From Cyclina sinensis (taxonomy: Eukaryota; Mollusca; Bivalvia; Venerida; Veneridae): DNA of 64,000 nt. Position 1 is the first letter of the stretch. Each line of letters opens with the position of its first letter. The position numbers and the translations under genes were made by a program. Positions 1 through 14,640 of this stretch are shown in pieces. The notes below the pieces were generated by a model. The model searched no databases, was not told the origin of the DNA, and worked only from the letters and a program-made list of their open reading frames with translations. Location of the stretch: assembly GCA_012932295.1 (NCBI GenBank), contig JAAONU010000019.1, forward strand, positions 21,585,908-21,649,907, written 5' to 3'.

Positions 1-3000
1 TATATACATAAATTACTTAACCATGGCTGAGATAATGAAATCAATTTTGTTTTGTCATATTTCTTACATAGATAATTTTATAGAATAATTACTGTACCAA
101 ATGCAATATGAAAAGAATTACTTTGAGATAGATGTACTGGGTATATGTATGTTCACCATTTACTTAAATATTTGTAATTTTTATGTGTGATGGTATCATA
201 TATCTTGTTTTGTTATTTGAAACCCCGTTGAAATTTGAAAATTTTAATGATCTGCTAATGTTAATAATAAGGATAACATTAGCCACCAAATAGAAAAATG
301 TTTAATTTTCAAAAATTTTCACTTGAAAAATGAAAAATACCTATAATGATTCCACATAACAGAGTTTTTTTTTTTTTTCAGATATCAAAATGAAAAATGG
401 TAGTTCAACTTCTTATAAGCATTTTTGTTAGTTTTAAAGGAAATGTTTTCTAAATAAATCTTCAACAGCTAATTTTTCATACATGTTTGAAAATTGATCA
501 TTCTATTACACATTGTTGTGCAATGTCCAAAAAAATGGCAGCAAAAAAATAAATCACCATTTGAAGCTAAGTTTGGGGTTTAAGAAACTTTACAAAAGTT
601 ACTATAAAATTTGAAATTTTTTAAAACTCTGTTTTTGACAGGTTAGTTCAAAGTGATCCACTATACATAATAGAGAGCTTCTTTTGTTAAATACTCAGTT
701 TCATGAAACCTTGCCCCAAGGTCATATTAACCTTCCGAATTCAAATCCACTGATGTGTTCATGTTCATGTCCATGCCCTTTCACAGGTGCAGAATGATAA
801 ATAAATGATATGGGCTGGGCCCATACTTACTTCACTGGAAATTTGAAAGTACTCTCCAATTTGAGGTGCATATTTGATCATAAGAATTCTAGTACCAAAG
901 TTGGTCTCATTTTGGTTGGTAAATAAGTACTCTAATTTAGTTAGTGTGTAAACCTTCAATGAGTGTGGCAGTTTGATGTTACTAGTCAACTTTATTTGAT
1001 ATTGTCAAAGTTATAGCAAAAGTTTTATGCCCGCAAAGGAAGGCATATTGTTTTTGAACTGGCAGTCTGTCTTCCCATTCCAAAACTATAACTTCCTTTT
1101 TAGTATATAGTTTTACTTCATACTGAAACACAGCACCCATTTGGACAAGACTTTCCCACTGACATATATTTTTTAGACTTTGACCCCTGAATGACCTTGA
1201 CCTCAAAGGTCCAGTTATTAAAAATACTTAATAACCAGGTTATATTAGAACTCAGATATTAGCTACAACTCCCTAAATACTAAACAGATTTGGTTCATGT
1301 TTGCACACAATTCTTTGGAAGAGATCTTCCAAATAAAATATTTCTTTTTACCTTGACCCCTAAATGACCTTGACTTTTTCTTATTAAATCTATGTTTGCA
1401 CACAATTCTTTTAATAATAGTGAACATTTTCATAACATGCAGTCCTTTATTATTGATAAAGTGAGTTTGACCTTGCCCTACACAGTGGTAAGAGTGTTGG
1501 TTTAGGAAACTACTCATGGTCGAGGTGGCATGGGTATGAATTGCGCTCACAGATGGTCTATTTTAATGCACTAACAGTTTTCCAGTTATAATAATATTCT
1601 GTATATATGAAATTAGATGTATCTGACACTTTCACATCTTCAGAATCTTCTGCACTGACATGACAATCTTTTTCTTGTCATGCATTTTGACAACTTTGCT
1701 TAACTAGCATCAGTATTGACATAATAATATCAGCTACTGCCTTGTTAAAATTTGGACAACTGTTACTTTTCTGATATATCCTGTTAGTGTCACAGATGAT
1801 TAATGTTGGTAAGTTTACTTGAAGAAAAATGGCAAATGCTGCTTACTGATGCAGATGGCAAATAGTTTGTGCAGTTTTTCGAAGTATGGTAAAATTTTAG
1901 CTTCAGGGTTGCTCAAGGGTGATATGGAAACAAATTTCAAGTCTTCTCTAGGCATGGTTGAAACCTCCATGAGGTAGCGGTTTTACTAAACTCCTTTCAA
2001 ACTTTGTTTTCAGGGGTATATAGATGACATCCTACAAACAGGTTGGTCAGTTTGTCGGTCAGTCCTTTGCAGAAATTTTCTTCCACATTTCTGGAAAGGT
2101 CGATTTGAAACTTGGTGTGCATGTTCTCTGTGTAAGTTAAGTGTAGATATACCTGACATGTTTTCATATGTGCCAAGGCCCACTCTGCCGTACGTTTCAT
2201 GACCTTTCATAGCAAAATCTTGTGAATCGAAATATGTCCACATTTTTAGGACTATCGATTTGAAACTTGGTATGCATGTTCACCAATTAGTGTAGAGATG
2301 CGTGAATGTTTCTCATGCAATCCAATATGCGCTTTACAGTTTTAAGGCCCAACACAGCAAAATCTTATTACACAAACTACTTCCACATCCCTAGAACTAT
2401 CTATTTGAAACTCAGTGTGCATATTTATGATTAAGTGTAGATGTGCATGATACATTTTTTATGCGCACTTTAGGTTTTATGGCCTGTCATAGCAGAATTG
2501 TGATGCGAATTTCTTTCACATGTCTAGGACTATCAGTTCACACCTTGGCGTGCAAGATCACCAGTAAGTGATATAATAATATTACAGGTTTTACATGTGT
2601 GTTATGACTGCTTTTAATGAACATTCCCATTATACAGCTATTTACAACCCCCCGTGTTTACAAAACTGTAGGAATCACCAGCGTTTTAATTCGCTTACTT
2701 GATAATACATCAACTTAGCACAAATCAGTCAGAATCACGTGGGTTGTCACAATACCATTAGCAGATCTAAATTTATCACAAATATACCAGTTATAAATTT
2801 AGATGCTTGTTAGAAGAACAGTTGTAGCACATATGCAGATCTGTTATTTAAGTAAATCTTGAAATGAGAAAACAAGCTGTACATACAGAGGGCAAGGTGT
2901 TTTTAAGACTACACAAATGTTTGATTTTTTATTTTTCATTTTAATATATCCTGAAGTGCAGTACTCATTTACACAGTGTAAATACTCATTATTAACAGCA

Positions 3001-5744
3001 TTGTAAATGCACCATGTCATGATAAATATTTAATAAACCTGATAATTGAAGTTGATAATTCCAGTTTTGCTCATAGTGCTAACAATTTTTGCTCACGTTT
3101 GTACAGAAAAATGTATTTTTGTATTTAAATGAAGAATGCGAATTCCATTGATTATATGTACTTTTGCATTGTATATTTTGTAAATAAGATAACATATCGA
3201 GGGGTAAACCAAAATGAATTAATTCATAATTACAAAGCTTTTGAGGAACTAGAACCTGTTTATTATATCTTGTTTTGATTTAATTTTGTTAGATTTAAAT
3301 TTCTCAAAGTTTATTTCAGTGTTAGTATTTAGTTAAGAATTTTGTTAAGAAGGTTTGTCAGTTTATGTACTTTGATAAAGTCTTACACATTTAAGGCCAT
3401 TGTTGGTCATAACTTCGTAATTTTGTTTGTTATTGCACCGAAAATACACAATTTCTCTGTGAGTTTTTTTTAAAAGAAAAAACACTTCCTGTAATTCATG
3501 TAATTGACACTTATCCAATGATAATTAATTTGTATTGTTGTGTGTTTTATTTAAACTTAATTCTATACAGGACAGATAGTGTCATTGACAATTTTTAACC
3601 AAAAGATTTCTTTTAACTATACACAAGATCTTGTAAATACATTAAGCTAAACAATTTTCTTGTCTTAATATTTTTTTATGTTTTTATACCATATTGTTCC
3701 TGCATTTCAGATTTTATCTTTTGTTTAACTTTGTGCTAAATTCTTTTTTTAACTGGGCATTAATTTTAACAGGAGAGCAGTCATTCTTATTGTTCCTGAC
3801 ATATTACATGGTTTTCATGAAACAAAGTGTCACTTATTTGAATAAAGTTTCACCACTTATTTAAATAAAGTTTCACCTATTTATTACCATTGCACATTAC
3901 GCTTAACGTATCGGGTATATGTCTTGGTGACTTGTTACTATTTATAGAGTTTTCATTGCAGTCTGAAATTGTTGTTAAAGATAGTGCTTGGGCAAAATCT
4001 GAATTGTTATATGTTTAATAAAAATATCGAAAATGCAATACAGACCAAATTTCTGTGAAACTGTATTGTTTAAAATGTATAAAAAAATTCTTAAAACTGT
4101 ATTTTAAACATAGAAATATACTACTGTAAAATCGATGTATTTCATTACGGTGGAAAAGTCTCGTGAATGTTTCAAGAAATCCTTTATTTATTCTTGCATT
4201 TTTTGTGCCATAAATGTTGTAGAAACTATTTTCTATGAAGTCCATATAAGAGCGAAATCCATATGATATTACAATTGCACATAACTCTTATGATATGTTT
4301 AGGCCTAGGATCATTGTGCCTTATTACCAACTGTCTGATCTTAACACGAGATGAGTACCTTAGATAAGGAATATTTTGATGCTTTATATATAGGCTAGAC
4401 CCGCTCAGCTACTCATTTGGCAAAGAGAACTTTCTTATATTCAGTTACAGAAACATAAGTAGGGCTAACGTTTGTCATGTCTTTTTCCTGTTCAGTCCAG
4501 GATATTTTTTATTCCCTTTGGGTAAAACTGTTTTATCAAACTCGTGTAAAAAAACTGCAATTTAACCTTGTGCTTGCTTTTTCTTAAAATTTAGTTTAAG
4601 ACGTGTTTGTACTAACATACATCAGGTGTAAATCAACAATATTTTCAACCACTTGAAAACAATATTTGAATGTATAAAGGGTATGTAGTATCTCGGTTCA
4701 GAGAGGCCCATTATTTTTATTTCAAGGAAGAATACCTTTCACTATTTTCTCTCGGACATGCCTAGAATCTTCACTAAACTACAGCACAGATTTAGAAGTT
4801 ATTGTTGAATCTAGCTTTATCTTAAAGATCCTCGAGATTCATAGCTACCATATTACTTGAGTGACTTGAAAACCTTTTGACATAAGCTGGACACTTGTTT
4901 TTTTTTTAAACTTATGAAGTGTTTTTACATATTTTTTGTTACGAGTCAGTCTGCAAATAATATAAAAACATGACAAAACGCCCATTTAATGGTGTAAGTG
5001 TACGCCTGATGAAAAAAAATGGTTCTTTCTTAATCTAGGTTCCGTACTGTTACTGAAATGGTGATTATTTTCTGTAAATGTCTATTTGATATGTGTTTTA
5101 ATAAAGGCTGAATTTTGAGACTGTGTTGCAACTCTTTTGTGTTTCCTGACGGAAGTTCTGAAAGAGAATAAACATTTATAAAAATAAAGGACATAAATCC
5201 AAAATTTTGTTCTTCCAACGATTTTCTCGTCCCAGTCTGCTTCAATGCCGTCGTTGCATAAATATTTTACAGGCATGCGTGTATTCAGTAACATCAAAAC
5301 TACCATTTGGAAACTGAAATTGCACCGTTCACTACTTGAAGCTAGGTATAATGCACACACAGATTACTTTGTGTGAGAAAAAGTAAATTCATTTTACGTT
5401 TGAAAGAAACAAAGGCTATCTTAATATTTAATACAAGTACCCGTTTTCCAGACATGACCTTGTTTATTCAGCTTGTTAATTCAGGCTTCTTTTTCATTTT
5501 TTTTGTCATTTTACAAGCGTCCGAAGCAGTACCAAAACAAAAAAGAAAATAATGTTTCATTGCGATGTTTTAAAGAAGAATCAAGTTATTGACAATTTAT
5601 TTCAACTTTTGCATTTGCAGAAATCGTCTTAATAGGAAAAAGCCTAAAATAGCATAGTGCCGACTGCTTTCATTAAATGCTTGCATAAAATTATACAATA
5701 TTGTTATGCTTAATTTCTTTTAAATGTTTGTTTGATTTCTGTGC
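1..5744. other. AT-rich gene-free stretch
   Basis: I see no coding exon with a recognisable domain or convincing splice sites on either strand. All open frames are short and of low complexity. Around 1150-1400 the phrase 'gacccctraatgaccttgac' occurs twice (about 1183 and 1355), a kind of phrase found in mollusc dispersed repeats. The degenerate array at 2070-2570 is listed separately. The remainder is unassigned intergenic or intronic DNA. Confidence 0.6.
2070..2570. repeat. degenerate ~145-bp tandem repeat, about four units
   Basis: A recurring phrase, close to 'ttccacat..ctaggactatcgatttgaaacttgg' and then a GCATGTTCA-like stretch, appears near 2080, 2235, 2385 and 2515. Spacing is about 137-153 bp and the copies are diverged. 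No coding capacity is seen. It reads as an old tandem expansion of a dispersed repeat. Confidence 0.55.
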
Positions 5745-7505
5745 AGCGCAATACTGTTACGTCATTGCCAACATAACAGAAAAGTAATATGAGTAAGTCC
5801 AGTTTAGTTGATTTCTGTGCAGCGCAGTCCAGTTTAGTTGATTTTTGTGCAGCAAAATACTGTTGTACGTCATTGCAAACATAACAGAAAAGTAATATGA
5901 GTAAGTCCAGTTTAGTTGATTTCTGTGCAGCGCAATAGTGATGTACGTTATTGCCAACATAACAGAAAAGTAATATGAGTAAGTCCAGTTTAGTTGATTT
6001 CTGTGCAGCGCAATAGTGTTACGTCATTGCCAACATAACAGAAAAGTAATATGAGTAAGTCCAGTTTAGTTGATTTCTGTGCAGCGCAATACTGTCACGA
6101 CATTGCCAACATAACAGAAAAGTAATATGAGTAAGTCCAGTTTAGTTGATTTTTGTGCAGCAAAATACTGTTGTACGTCATTGCAAACATAACAGAAAAG
6201 TAATATGAGTAAGTCCAGTTTAGTTGATTTCTGTGCAGCGCAGTCCAGTTTAGTTGATTTTTGTGCAGCAAAATACTGTTGTACGTCATTGCCAACATAA
6301 CAGAAAAGTAATATGAGTAAGTCCAGTTTAGTTGATTTCTGTGCAGCGCAGTCCAGTTTAGTTGATTTCTGTGCAGCGCAATAGTGATGTACGTTATTGC
6401 CAACATAACAGAAAAGTAATATGAGTAAGTCCAGTTTAGTTGATTTCTGTGCAGCGCAATAGTGTTACGTCATTGCCAACATAACAGAAAAGTAATATGA
6501 GTAAGTCCAGTTTAGTTGATTTCTGTGCAGCGCAATAGTGTTGTACGTTATTGCCAACATAACAGAAAAGTAATATGAGTAAGTCCAGTTTAGTTGATTT
6601 CTGTGCAGCGCAATACTGTCACGACATTGCCAACATAACAGAAAAGTAATATGAGTAAGTCCAGTTTAGTTGATTTTTGTGCAGCAAAATACTGTTGTAC
6701 GTCATTGCAAACATAACAGAAAAGTAATATGAGTAAGTCCAGTTTAGTTGATTTCTGTGCAGCGCAGTCCAGTTTAGTTGATTTTTGTGCAGCGCAATAG
6801 TGTTGTACGTTATTGCCAACATAACAGAAAAGTAATATGAGTAAGTCCAGTTTAGTTGATTTCTGTGCAGCGCAATACTGTCACGACATTGCCAACATAA
6901 CAGAAAAGTAATATGAGTAAGTCCAGTTTAGTTGATTTTTGTGCAGCAAAATACTGTTGTACGTCATTGCAAACATAACAGAAAAGTAATATGAGTAAGT
7001 CCAGTTTAGTTGATTTCTGTGCAGCGCAGTCCAGTTTAGTTGATTTTTGTGCAGCAAAATACTGTTGTACGTCATTGCAAACATAACAGAAAAGTAATAT
7101 GAGTAAGTCCAGTTTAGTTGATTTCTGTGCAGCGCAATAGTGTTGTACGTTATTGCCAACATAACAGAAAAGTAATATGAGTAAGTCCAGTTAAGTTGAT
7201 TTCTGTGCAGCGCAATAGTGTTGTACGTTATTGCCAACATAACAGAAAAGTAATATGAGTAAGTCCAGTTTAGTTGATTTCTGTGCAGCGCAATAGTGTT
7301 ACGTCATTGCCAACATAACAGAAAAGTAATATGAGTAAGTCCAGTTTAGTTGATTTCTGTGCAGCGCAATAGTGTTGTACGTTATTGCCAACATAACAGA
7401 AAAGTAATATGAGTAAGTCCAGTTTAGTTTATTTCTGTGCAGCGCAATACTGTCACGACATTGCCAACATAACAGAAAAGTAATATGAGTAAGTCCAGTT
7501 CAGTT
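5740..7505. repeat. minisatellite, ~76-80 bp unit, about 21 copies, with higher-order structure
   Basis: The core 'taacagaaaagtaatatgag' recurs about 21 times from about 5773 to 7470, with spacing mostly 74-80 bp and about 108 bp where a ~32-bp piece (from 'agtccagtttagttgattt' to 'gtgcagc') is doubled. Variant units differ just before the core (cacgacattgcc, gttacgtcattgcc, gttgtacgttattgcc, gtacgtcattgcaa). Variant order recurs in blocks, so multi-unit modules were copied. The minus strand stays open for up to 119 codons because a 78-bp unit is 26 codons. I regard those frames as a by-product of the repeat, not a gene. Confidence 0.95.
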
Positions 7506-10500
7506 TACTAGTTTCTAGTTAGTATCGTGTCCTTTTATCAGAGCCTTATATAAAACTATTAATGTCAAGACACTTTTAAACAAGTACGGACAAAATTTTT
7601 GACAAAATGAAACAAGATGAATAATCTTGTAACAGAAAACGTCTTTCGAACTGCCAGTATTTTCCGCACGTGCCATATATTATGAGCTTATACAAGACGA
7701 CGTGTTTGTTGCTTTCTTTGCATAAATAAAAAAACATTTTGATAAAGGTTATAAATAGAAATTATAAACATAAGCTTTATGTCTGTTCTGGACTGAATCG
7801 AAGCCGAAACGTGTTCTCGGCTGTAGAGCACGTGTCTATCACACTAGTTTCAAACCTACAGTAGACTGGTAATTTACGTGATCCATGTTGCAACCTGCGA
7901 GTCCTTGTGCTGTGCTCTCGTCAGAATATATCTCCTTGTTGTACAGAACCATGTTAAATAACTTATTAATGTAAAAGTGATCGAAAGAGTCGTCAAACAT
8001 GCTTATGAAATGTATAAAAAGATGGTACTCAGAAAAGTAACAATTTGATTTTTTAATCTTATTTTGCTGTAAATCAACATTAACACCTCTTGAGTCAAAG
8101 ATAAATTGATTATAAAAAGTTTTACGGTCTGCATTATTTTGAATTTAAATGATTTGTTAATATTATGATTTGCGGCTTTAATAAAAGTAAAAACGAATTA
8201 GGTTTGACGTTTAACACGTGACCGGGCTTTTGAAAGATTTTTCTCCGGCAGGCTATTTCGGATATATAAATTGAGATTATGCAAAACTTTAATTTATTTT
8301 AAGAAAATAAGTAGACAGCCTAAAAATTTGCTGTAATAAATTCACTCATTCATTCATTCATTACTGTGTAACAACACATTTAACTAAGAAGTCTGTTTCA
8401 TGTAAAATATAAAAAGATCTGTGCGCATGATTATGTTTATAAATAGAGTTATTTTACGATAGAATGCAAAACAAGTAGCTTTTCTCATCCCATAAAACTT
8501 AAAATGCAGTTTGTTCAGTTTCGTCACACTTCTAAGATTTTAGTATTTCTTATCAACATTACTCACACGAGACAAGGAATGACATTAATGAGAAAAGGGT
8601 CAATGCCGATGTCAAGTGTAAAGGAACAGTCATGAAGGTTCAGTATAAGAACACTTGGAAAAAGCCTTCGATTCTGTTGATTTCCGTGATGCCATTGCTC
8701 AAGAACAACACTCAAGACCAAGTCGAGTTATTTTTAAGCAAAGAAATCCGTTAGTGGCTACAGAGAATAAGCTTTAAACTGAAAATCAGAAACTATATAT
8801 AGCATAACTGTTTTATGGTTTAAACAAAAGACATAATTATAAAAAAAAACTATGATAATCATCAAATTCCTATAAACTTAGATACTGTTTGTGATCTTAA
8901 AGATAGCATTCAACAATCTGACTGAAGTACACGAAATAACCACGGTTTGATCTGAAAGTGACCCTTTCAATTTTATCTTCTTGATAATCTGGATTTCCAG
9001 TATTGTTATTTATATCCCAGCAAATGAGACTGACTTATTACGCGTCTATCGCACGGCATGTTAATGTTGAGTGTTTAAACTTCCATAGCATGGGAAAGCA
9101 ATATTTTGAAAAGAAATCGTGTTTCGTAGGATAAATGAATACTCTTGATTAATGTAAGTTTATTAAAGTTTCGGTTTGATTTTACTGAATGAATATTAAT
9201 TAGAGTATGAGCATGGTGACGAAACTATTCAACTAAACGGACCTGTTTATTTTGGTATACATGCAGTATCTATTAAATGTCAAAAGCTACTGGAAATGTT
9301 CGCACACATACAATTATCTCAATATTTAACAAGATTTCCTCTATTAACTTTGACGTTTATTGCAGAAAACGACTGAGTTATTTGGGATCCAAGTTAAATA
9401 TAGATTTTTGACATGCATTCAAATGGTTGAAAAAAAGAAACGGATTCACCTTCAAAAACTTGAAAGCTAGGTACTGACTTACTGATTGAAAGGTAATTGA
9501 GAAGGGTGACCTTCTTTTGGTGACGTTCAGATCCTAATAGCAGTGCGTTATTTAGGGGCTGATTTTACTCAGATTGGGCATTCAGCTAAGTTACCTTTCT
9601 ACTGTTTAAGAGACTGTGCATAAAGGGTAGCTAAAATCGAATATTGTGATATCAGCGTAACTGCTTCAAAACTATTTATGCGATTTTTTTTAAACAAAAC
9701 CAAACCAGATTACTTAAAGTTTAAAAGCACTTAATATCACGTTACACAGTTATAACTCCGTTTATGTATGTTAGAAAAATATATCCACCATGAAATGATA
9801 TCAAAAGGCGGTAGGGAAATCAGGCTACTGATTATCTAAAGCTTTCTCCTTCAACAACATAAAATGAAGCTGCTGTTACTAAGCCGGAATTCCACATTCC
9901 ACATTCCACATCCTTTAACTGAATAAATGTTTATTTGAAAGCTTCTGAAAATGAAGATCAATCTTGAATTTCTATTAAGACGGAACATATAGGAAGATTT
10001 TGTTCTGAAAATCGGCTTTACGACGTCTAAAACGTCAGACATATTTTTTTTTTATATCATACCATTTCATATCACTACAACTGACTGACTTTATAAATCT
10101 CATCCTCAGAAGTGAAACACATCCAAGTAAATTCACATTAGTCTTTTCTTAAACGGATGGTCTTAGTAAGTTTACTCAGATTACGTTAATGTATTTTTCA
10201 TTTCTACCTCATTAAGGTCGAGGCAGTAGTTCGACAAATTTTGCGCAGAACTAAAATGCGTGTATTTTTAGATGTAAATGACATTATGTGCACTTACAGC
10301 ACGTTATAAAAGTTATTTCACAATAATTTGATATATTTAAAATTGAAAGTTGTGTACTTAAGGTTATTAATAATAGTACATCAGTTTCCACAGACTTACA
10401 AGATTGGTAGACATTACAGAAAGACCATTGACAGATATATGATTGTAAAGTGGTACAGTGAAAATCTTCAAACTATATTAACAAGTATAAAATAAATATT

Positions 10501-13011
10501 CAAAAACCAAAATTCATGCACCTTGTTGTGATCCTTAATGGAGTTTTTAAAGTAGAATATACACCGCATATATCTTTTTTTACTATTTTCGTTTTCATAG
10601 CAACTAAAACTAAGCTCCCCCAATAAATATGATAATAATAATAATAAAAAGACAATATTTATACTCTCAATATAGTTTCTTCTGTATCCACATTCATAGT
10701 TTAATGATATCAATCTGGATTTATGAGTCGTTCTTGTTGCCAAATCCAGACTTTTCAGATGGATAGACATAAAAAGCATATTATAAAATCGCACCATGTT
10801 CTGTAAACTGTCAGCTTGAAAATATATTAATTTTTACATCTCTTTCGAGTTCATTACAAGATCTGAACTTTCATCACTCCCTTATCCAGCAAATAGATAT
10901 GGTCTCCGTGCGCCCATTTGCTTGTCCGTCCGAAACTTATGTCCGGACTATAAATCTCAACCCCTTCTATGTAGTGACTTGAAACATTGATGACAGTATG
11001 GTGGTTCTGACGACCAGCACAGTGCAAGAAAAAAAAAACCATCATTTTCTACAGATCTATTTACAGAGCTATAACTCTTGTTAAAATTTATAATCTGTAA
11101 TATATTTAATTGAAATTAAGAGGAACATTAGGTTGAGGGAAAGTGTAGTGCTAAAGAACCATAACCCTACCACAGCCATATATAGAGTTATTGCCATTAG
11201 TTGAACTATTTTCCAGAGCAGAACTCTGGAAGCCCTGGAATTTTCAGGATAAAGGAAAATTGCCAAACACAAGAACTGTAAGTTATTCTTATTTATTGTT
11301 ATTCAGTGTTATTGCCCTTTACAACTGTTAATTTTAGTGCCAGCACTGTAGGACCATAACTCATCAACCGCTTACGATACTTCTTTGACACTTTAGGATT
11401 ATCATTTTATATCTGCTTTCCGTGTCTGTCTAATTACTCAAATAAATTTAACCAGGATTGTAACTCTAAATTTCTAAAGCTATAGCTTAAAACTTTTACA
11501 GATAATTAGATTGAACTGATGGGAAGTGCCGAAAACAAGAACTTTACATGTTCATTCTCGGTTCTGTGATTGCCCTTCAGTGGAGTGTCCTTTGTTTAGG
11601 TGTTATCTTGAGTAGGGACTTTCCTGGGATACTTTGTTCAATGAATTTATCAAATCCTGTAAGTTACTTTGGTGTATTATATATAGACAGAAAAACTGAC
11701 GGATACATACACAGACGAAGAACTATTTTAATCTTAGATGTAAGATGCAATTTACTAACATTCATCGTTAGGGAAAAAATGATATTCTGTACTTGCTTAG
11801 TTATTTTTGGGTCAAGATTTTCCATTTGACTGGTGCACAGAGTGAAGACATTACCCAGGACAAACTAATAGTTGCATCTATAGTCAACATTTTTTAATCT
11901 CTGCAAATACAACGTGTCTAGAATAAGCTTCCATACTTGTGATTCATAACATGATCCAGATTCAGAGGTCACCATCTCAAAACAATAGGCTGTGAACATT
12001 TAGAATGGCTACCTAAATGGAATCCAAATTATGCCAACTTACTACAAAACTTTATCTCAGTATGACATATAGTTATAAACCATTGTTCTGTCAGTTAGAA
12101 CAGTTATATACGGTGTCTGCACTATTCGCCATTAAGTCAGTAAATTCTTAATAAGCACCACCATAAACGATTAATGAGTTTGTCCATATTGAAGAACTGA
12201 CAAGTCCATTTTAGATATTTAGCATGGTAAGGGTCAAGAAATTGTTTCCGTATTTGGTACGCTCAAACACACATACATTTAGGACTGCTCGTGAATTGTT
12301 AATGTGTCTGGGTAATGAATATAGTTTGGCAAATGTAACAGATGTAAAGTGGCGATTGTAACAGATGTAATGTGAAGGATCGAACATTGTTAGAATGCTC
12401 CTCTTGTGTAGGCTAACGTTTTGTTTCATAGATAGCAGGACGCTTTGATAAGTTAAAACGCAGATGGCACCACGTTTACATTCGTGCTGAAACCAGTTTA
12501 CATAATTATCTATAAAATATTGAATCCAGCACCTGGCAACATATAATTACTTACATTAATTGTACTTAATTGCGTGTCTGTAAATGAAATGCGACATGTT
12601 TACGTGATGAAACTTGTGGTATTTTATATACATTAATATGCCGTCTGCAACATAATATACATCTTGTTTCCCACCGTAACACACGTACCTAGCTTATTAT
12701 GATCTTATATTTCATAGAAATATTAGATATTTTTGCGCTAAGGCTAATCCTAAATTACACGTTCTCGCTAATTAACTTCTTTTCCTAGAAGGGGTTACAT
12801 CTTCTTTGTTGTCAACTGCGTACTTTGCCTACACTGTTAATAAGCACTCTTGTTTCGTTAAGTCTTCATGTTCTATGATAAGCCCAGTTTTGAAGCCGAT
12901 AGGAAACTAGTTAATTAATTATAATTAATTATAAATGGTAGTTCTTGAACGTACATACATCCAAAAACGCAAATATACAGTTTCGAGGCCTAATCCAGTA
13001 CGTTCAAATTA
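7506..13011. other. gene-free stretch
   Basis: No supported gene. There is a short (attc)n run near 8347 and a triple 'attccac' near 9893. A minus-strand open frame at 10854-11045 with moderately complex composition ends in a stop but matches no family I recognise. The rest is AT-rich and unassigned. Confidence 0.5.
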
Positions 13012-13094
13012 AAGAGTGCTCAATCCCTTTAACTAGTGCTGGCTAAAGACTTTTTAGCGGAAGGCCGTAGGTTCAATCCCCACTCGAACCAATT
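13012..13094 (+). repeat. tRNA-like fragment, possible SINE head
   Basis: The segment ends in 'ggttcaatcc' followed by 'ccactcgaacca', which resembles a B box and a tRNA 3' acceptor. An upstream 'tagtgctgg' could be a worn A box. No clean cloverleaf forms, so this is probably a decayed tRNA-derived retroelement head and not a functional tRNA gene. Confidence 0.35.
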
Positions 13095-13569
13095 TTCTTT
13101 AGTATTTGCTTTATTTTAAACATTATATATCATTGCCAATGGCTAGATTTCGTTCGTTTTATTTGTATTTCGCATGTTACATAACTTTTAAACGTAGTTT
13201 AATAAATGAAAATTTAGTTACAAAATTTCATTTGATATTTTCTAAACCATCTTGCGGTAAGGATCAGAATAAGAATAAAAGTAATATAAGCTTATTTAAT
13301 CTCCAATTAAATATTTAGAAATTTGCTTCGATAACACTCCATCATCATGAAGTTTTGAGGTAAATTTGCATTATGTCAGTAATTCTCATTGTTAGATATG
13401 CTTCTTGTTTGTATTACATCAAGAAATTAGTGTAGTTTTTTTTGTAAGACTAAATAGCACCGATTTTAACCCTGAACATGCTGAAACTTTGTAATGGATT
13501 TGCCCAGCTTTGAATTTGGAACAGTCCATTCAAATATCAATATCAAAATACAAAAATGGAGCTACCAAC

Positions 13570-13700
13570 AGTATAGAGCCTGGTCAGACTGCACGGATGT
13601 GCAGGCTGGCCTGGCTCTATACTGGTGGCAAAGGCTAATCCCTTTCGGTTCCAGCAGGTTAAGAGTTAAAATAATTTGCCTCCCTAGCTGTTTAGTAGAT
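13570..13700. repeat. dispersed repeat beginning with a 25-bp hairpin
   Basis: Arms 13570-13594 and 13599-13623 are inverted repeats pairing at about 22 of 25 positions around a GGAT loop; the outer ten bases are AGTATAGAGC and GCTCTATACT. The following sequence (ggcaaaggctaatccctttcggttccagcagg) looks like a repeat body. The segment is more GC-rich than its surroundings. It may be the folded end of a short mobile element. Confidence 0.6.
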
Positions 13701-14640
13701 TTATTTAAGTTGGTTGAAGGTTGAAATGATTCATAAATTAGTATGTTTTTAACATCTTTTAGTATTATTACATATTGTTCTTATCTTGTCATTATAATTA
13801 TAGTTTTTAAACAGGTCAATCAACCGAGATTTGTAAAATTGCCCAAGTTCATAAAAAAAATTGTCTGATTTAATCAGCTCAAACCATTTTTTTTTATTTC
13901 TCTTGCTGGTGATAAAATTTGGCTTTAATTTTATTTCATGAAGTCGAAAGAGTTAATGTACATGCTATTCGTACATACTAGTCCACGGTTCACATTTTGC
14001 ATAATTTCCTATGCTATGCGACGTCGACAAATAGAAAGAATTTCATTAGTATCTCGTAAAAAAACGACAATTCTACATTTACTGACAGATTTAGTTAACA
14101 TTCTTCAGAACTCACAACTGACATGCAAATGATGCCCTATGTTATAAATAATAAATGTAATGAATGTAAATTAGTTTGTTTTTAATGCATGTTTAATTTA
14201 CAATGTAGTTTATTCTAAATTTCTTTCTGCCACGAACTACAAAGCTATCGATAGTGTATTCACCTCAATGTTCACGTACAGCTTGAACCGGAAGCCTCAA
14301 ATTGTCATGCTCATACTGTAATTAAAGAAACAATAAACGGTAGAAAGTTTACGCCAGTGTGCACACCGTCTTCTAAGCTTTCTTAATCAAAACAAGTTGG
14401 CTACTTAAAAAAAAAACATCCAATGGGTTATGCACAATAATTGAATTTGCATGTGATCATATCCGCAAGCAATATTTTTTTACGATATTGATAATTGTCT
14501 CCTTCCTTTTATGTTTCTGTCCATGTTAGTTAATATTGTTAGAGAGTAAACAAAGCTTTATTGCACATTGTATAGGCCTCAAATGGGACTGCAGAGAGGA
14601 TCGCAGAGACGCAGAGTAAGGAAGTCCGAAGATGCAGTCA
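13701..14640. other. gene-free stretch
   Basis: AT-rich sequence with no supported exon, RNA gene or clear repeat. Confidence 0.5.

Noticed and set aside
5757..7240. Minus-strand open frames of 67-119 codons with repeating NQLNWTYSYYFSVM
   Set aside because: They exist only because the minisatellite unit is 78 bp. There is no start context, splice support or domain, so they are not called a gene.
10854..11045. Minus-strand frame with NHHTVINVSSHYIEGVEIYS, resembling a terminal propeller exon
   Set aside because: No family match I trust, no clear acceptor and no neighbouring exons.
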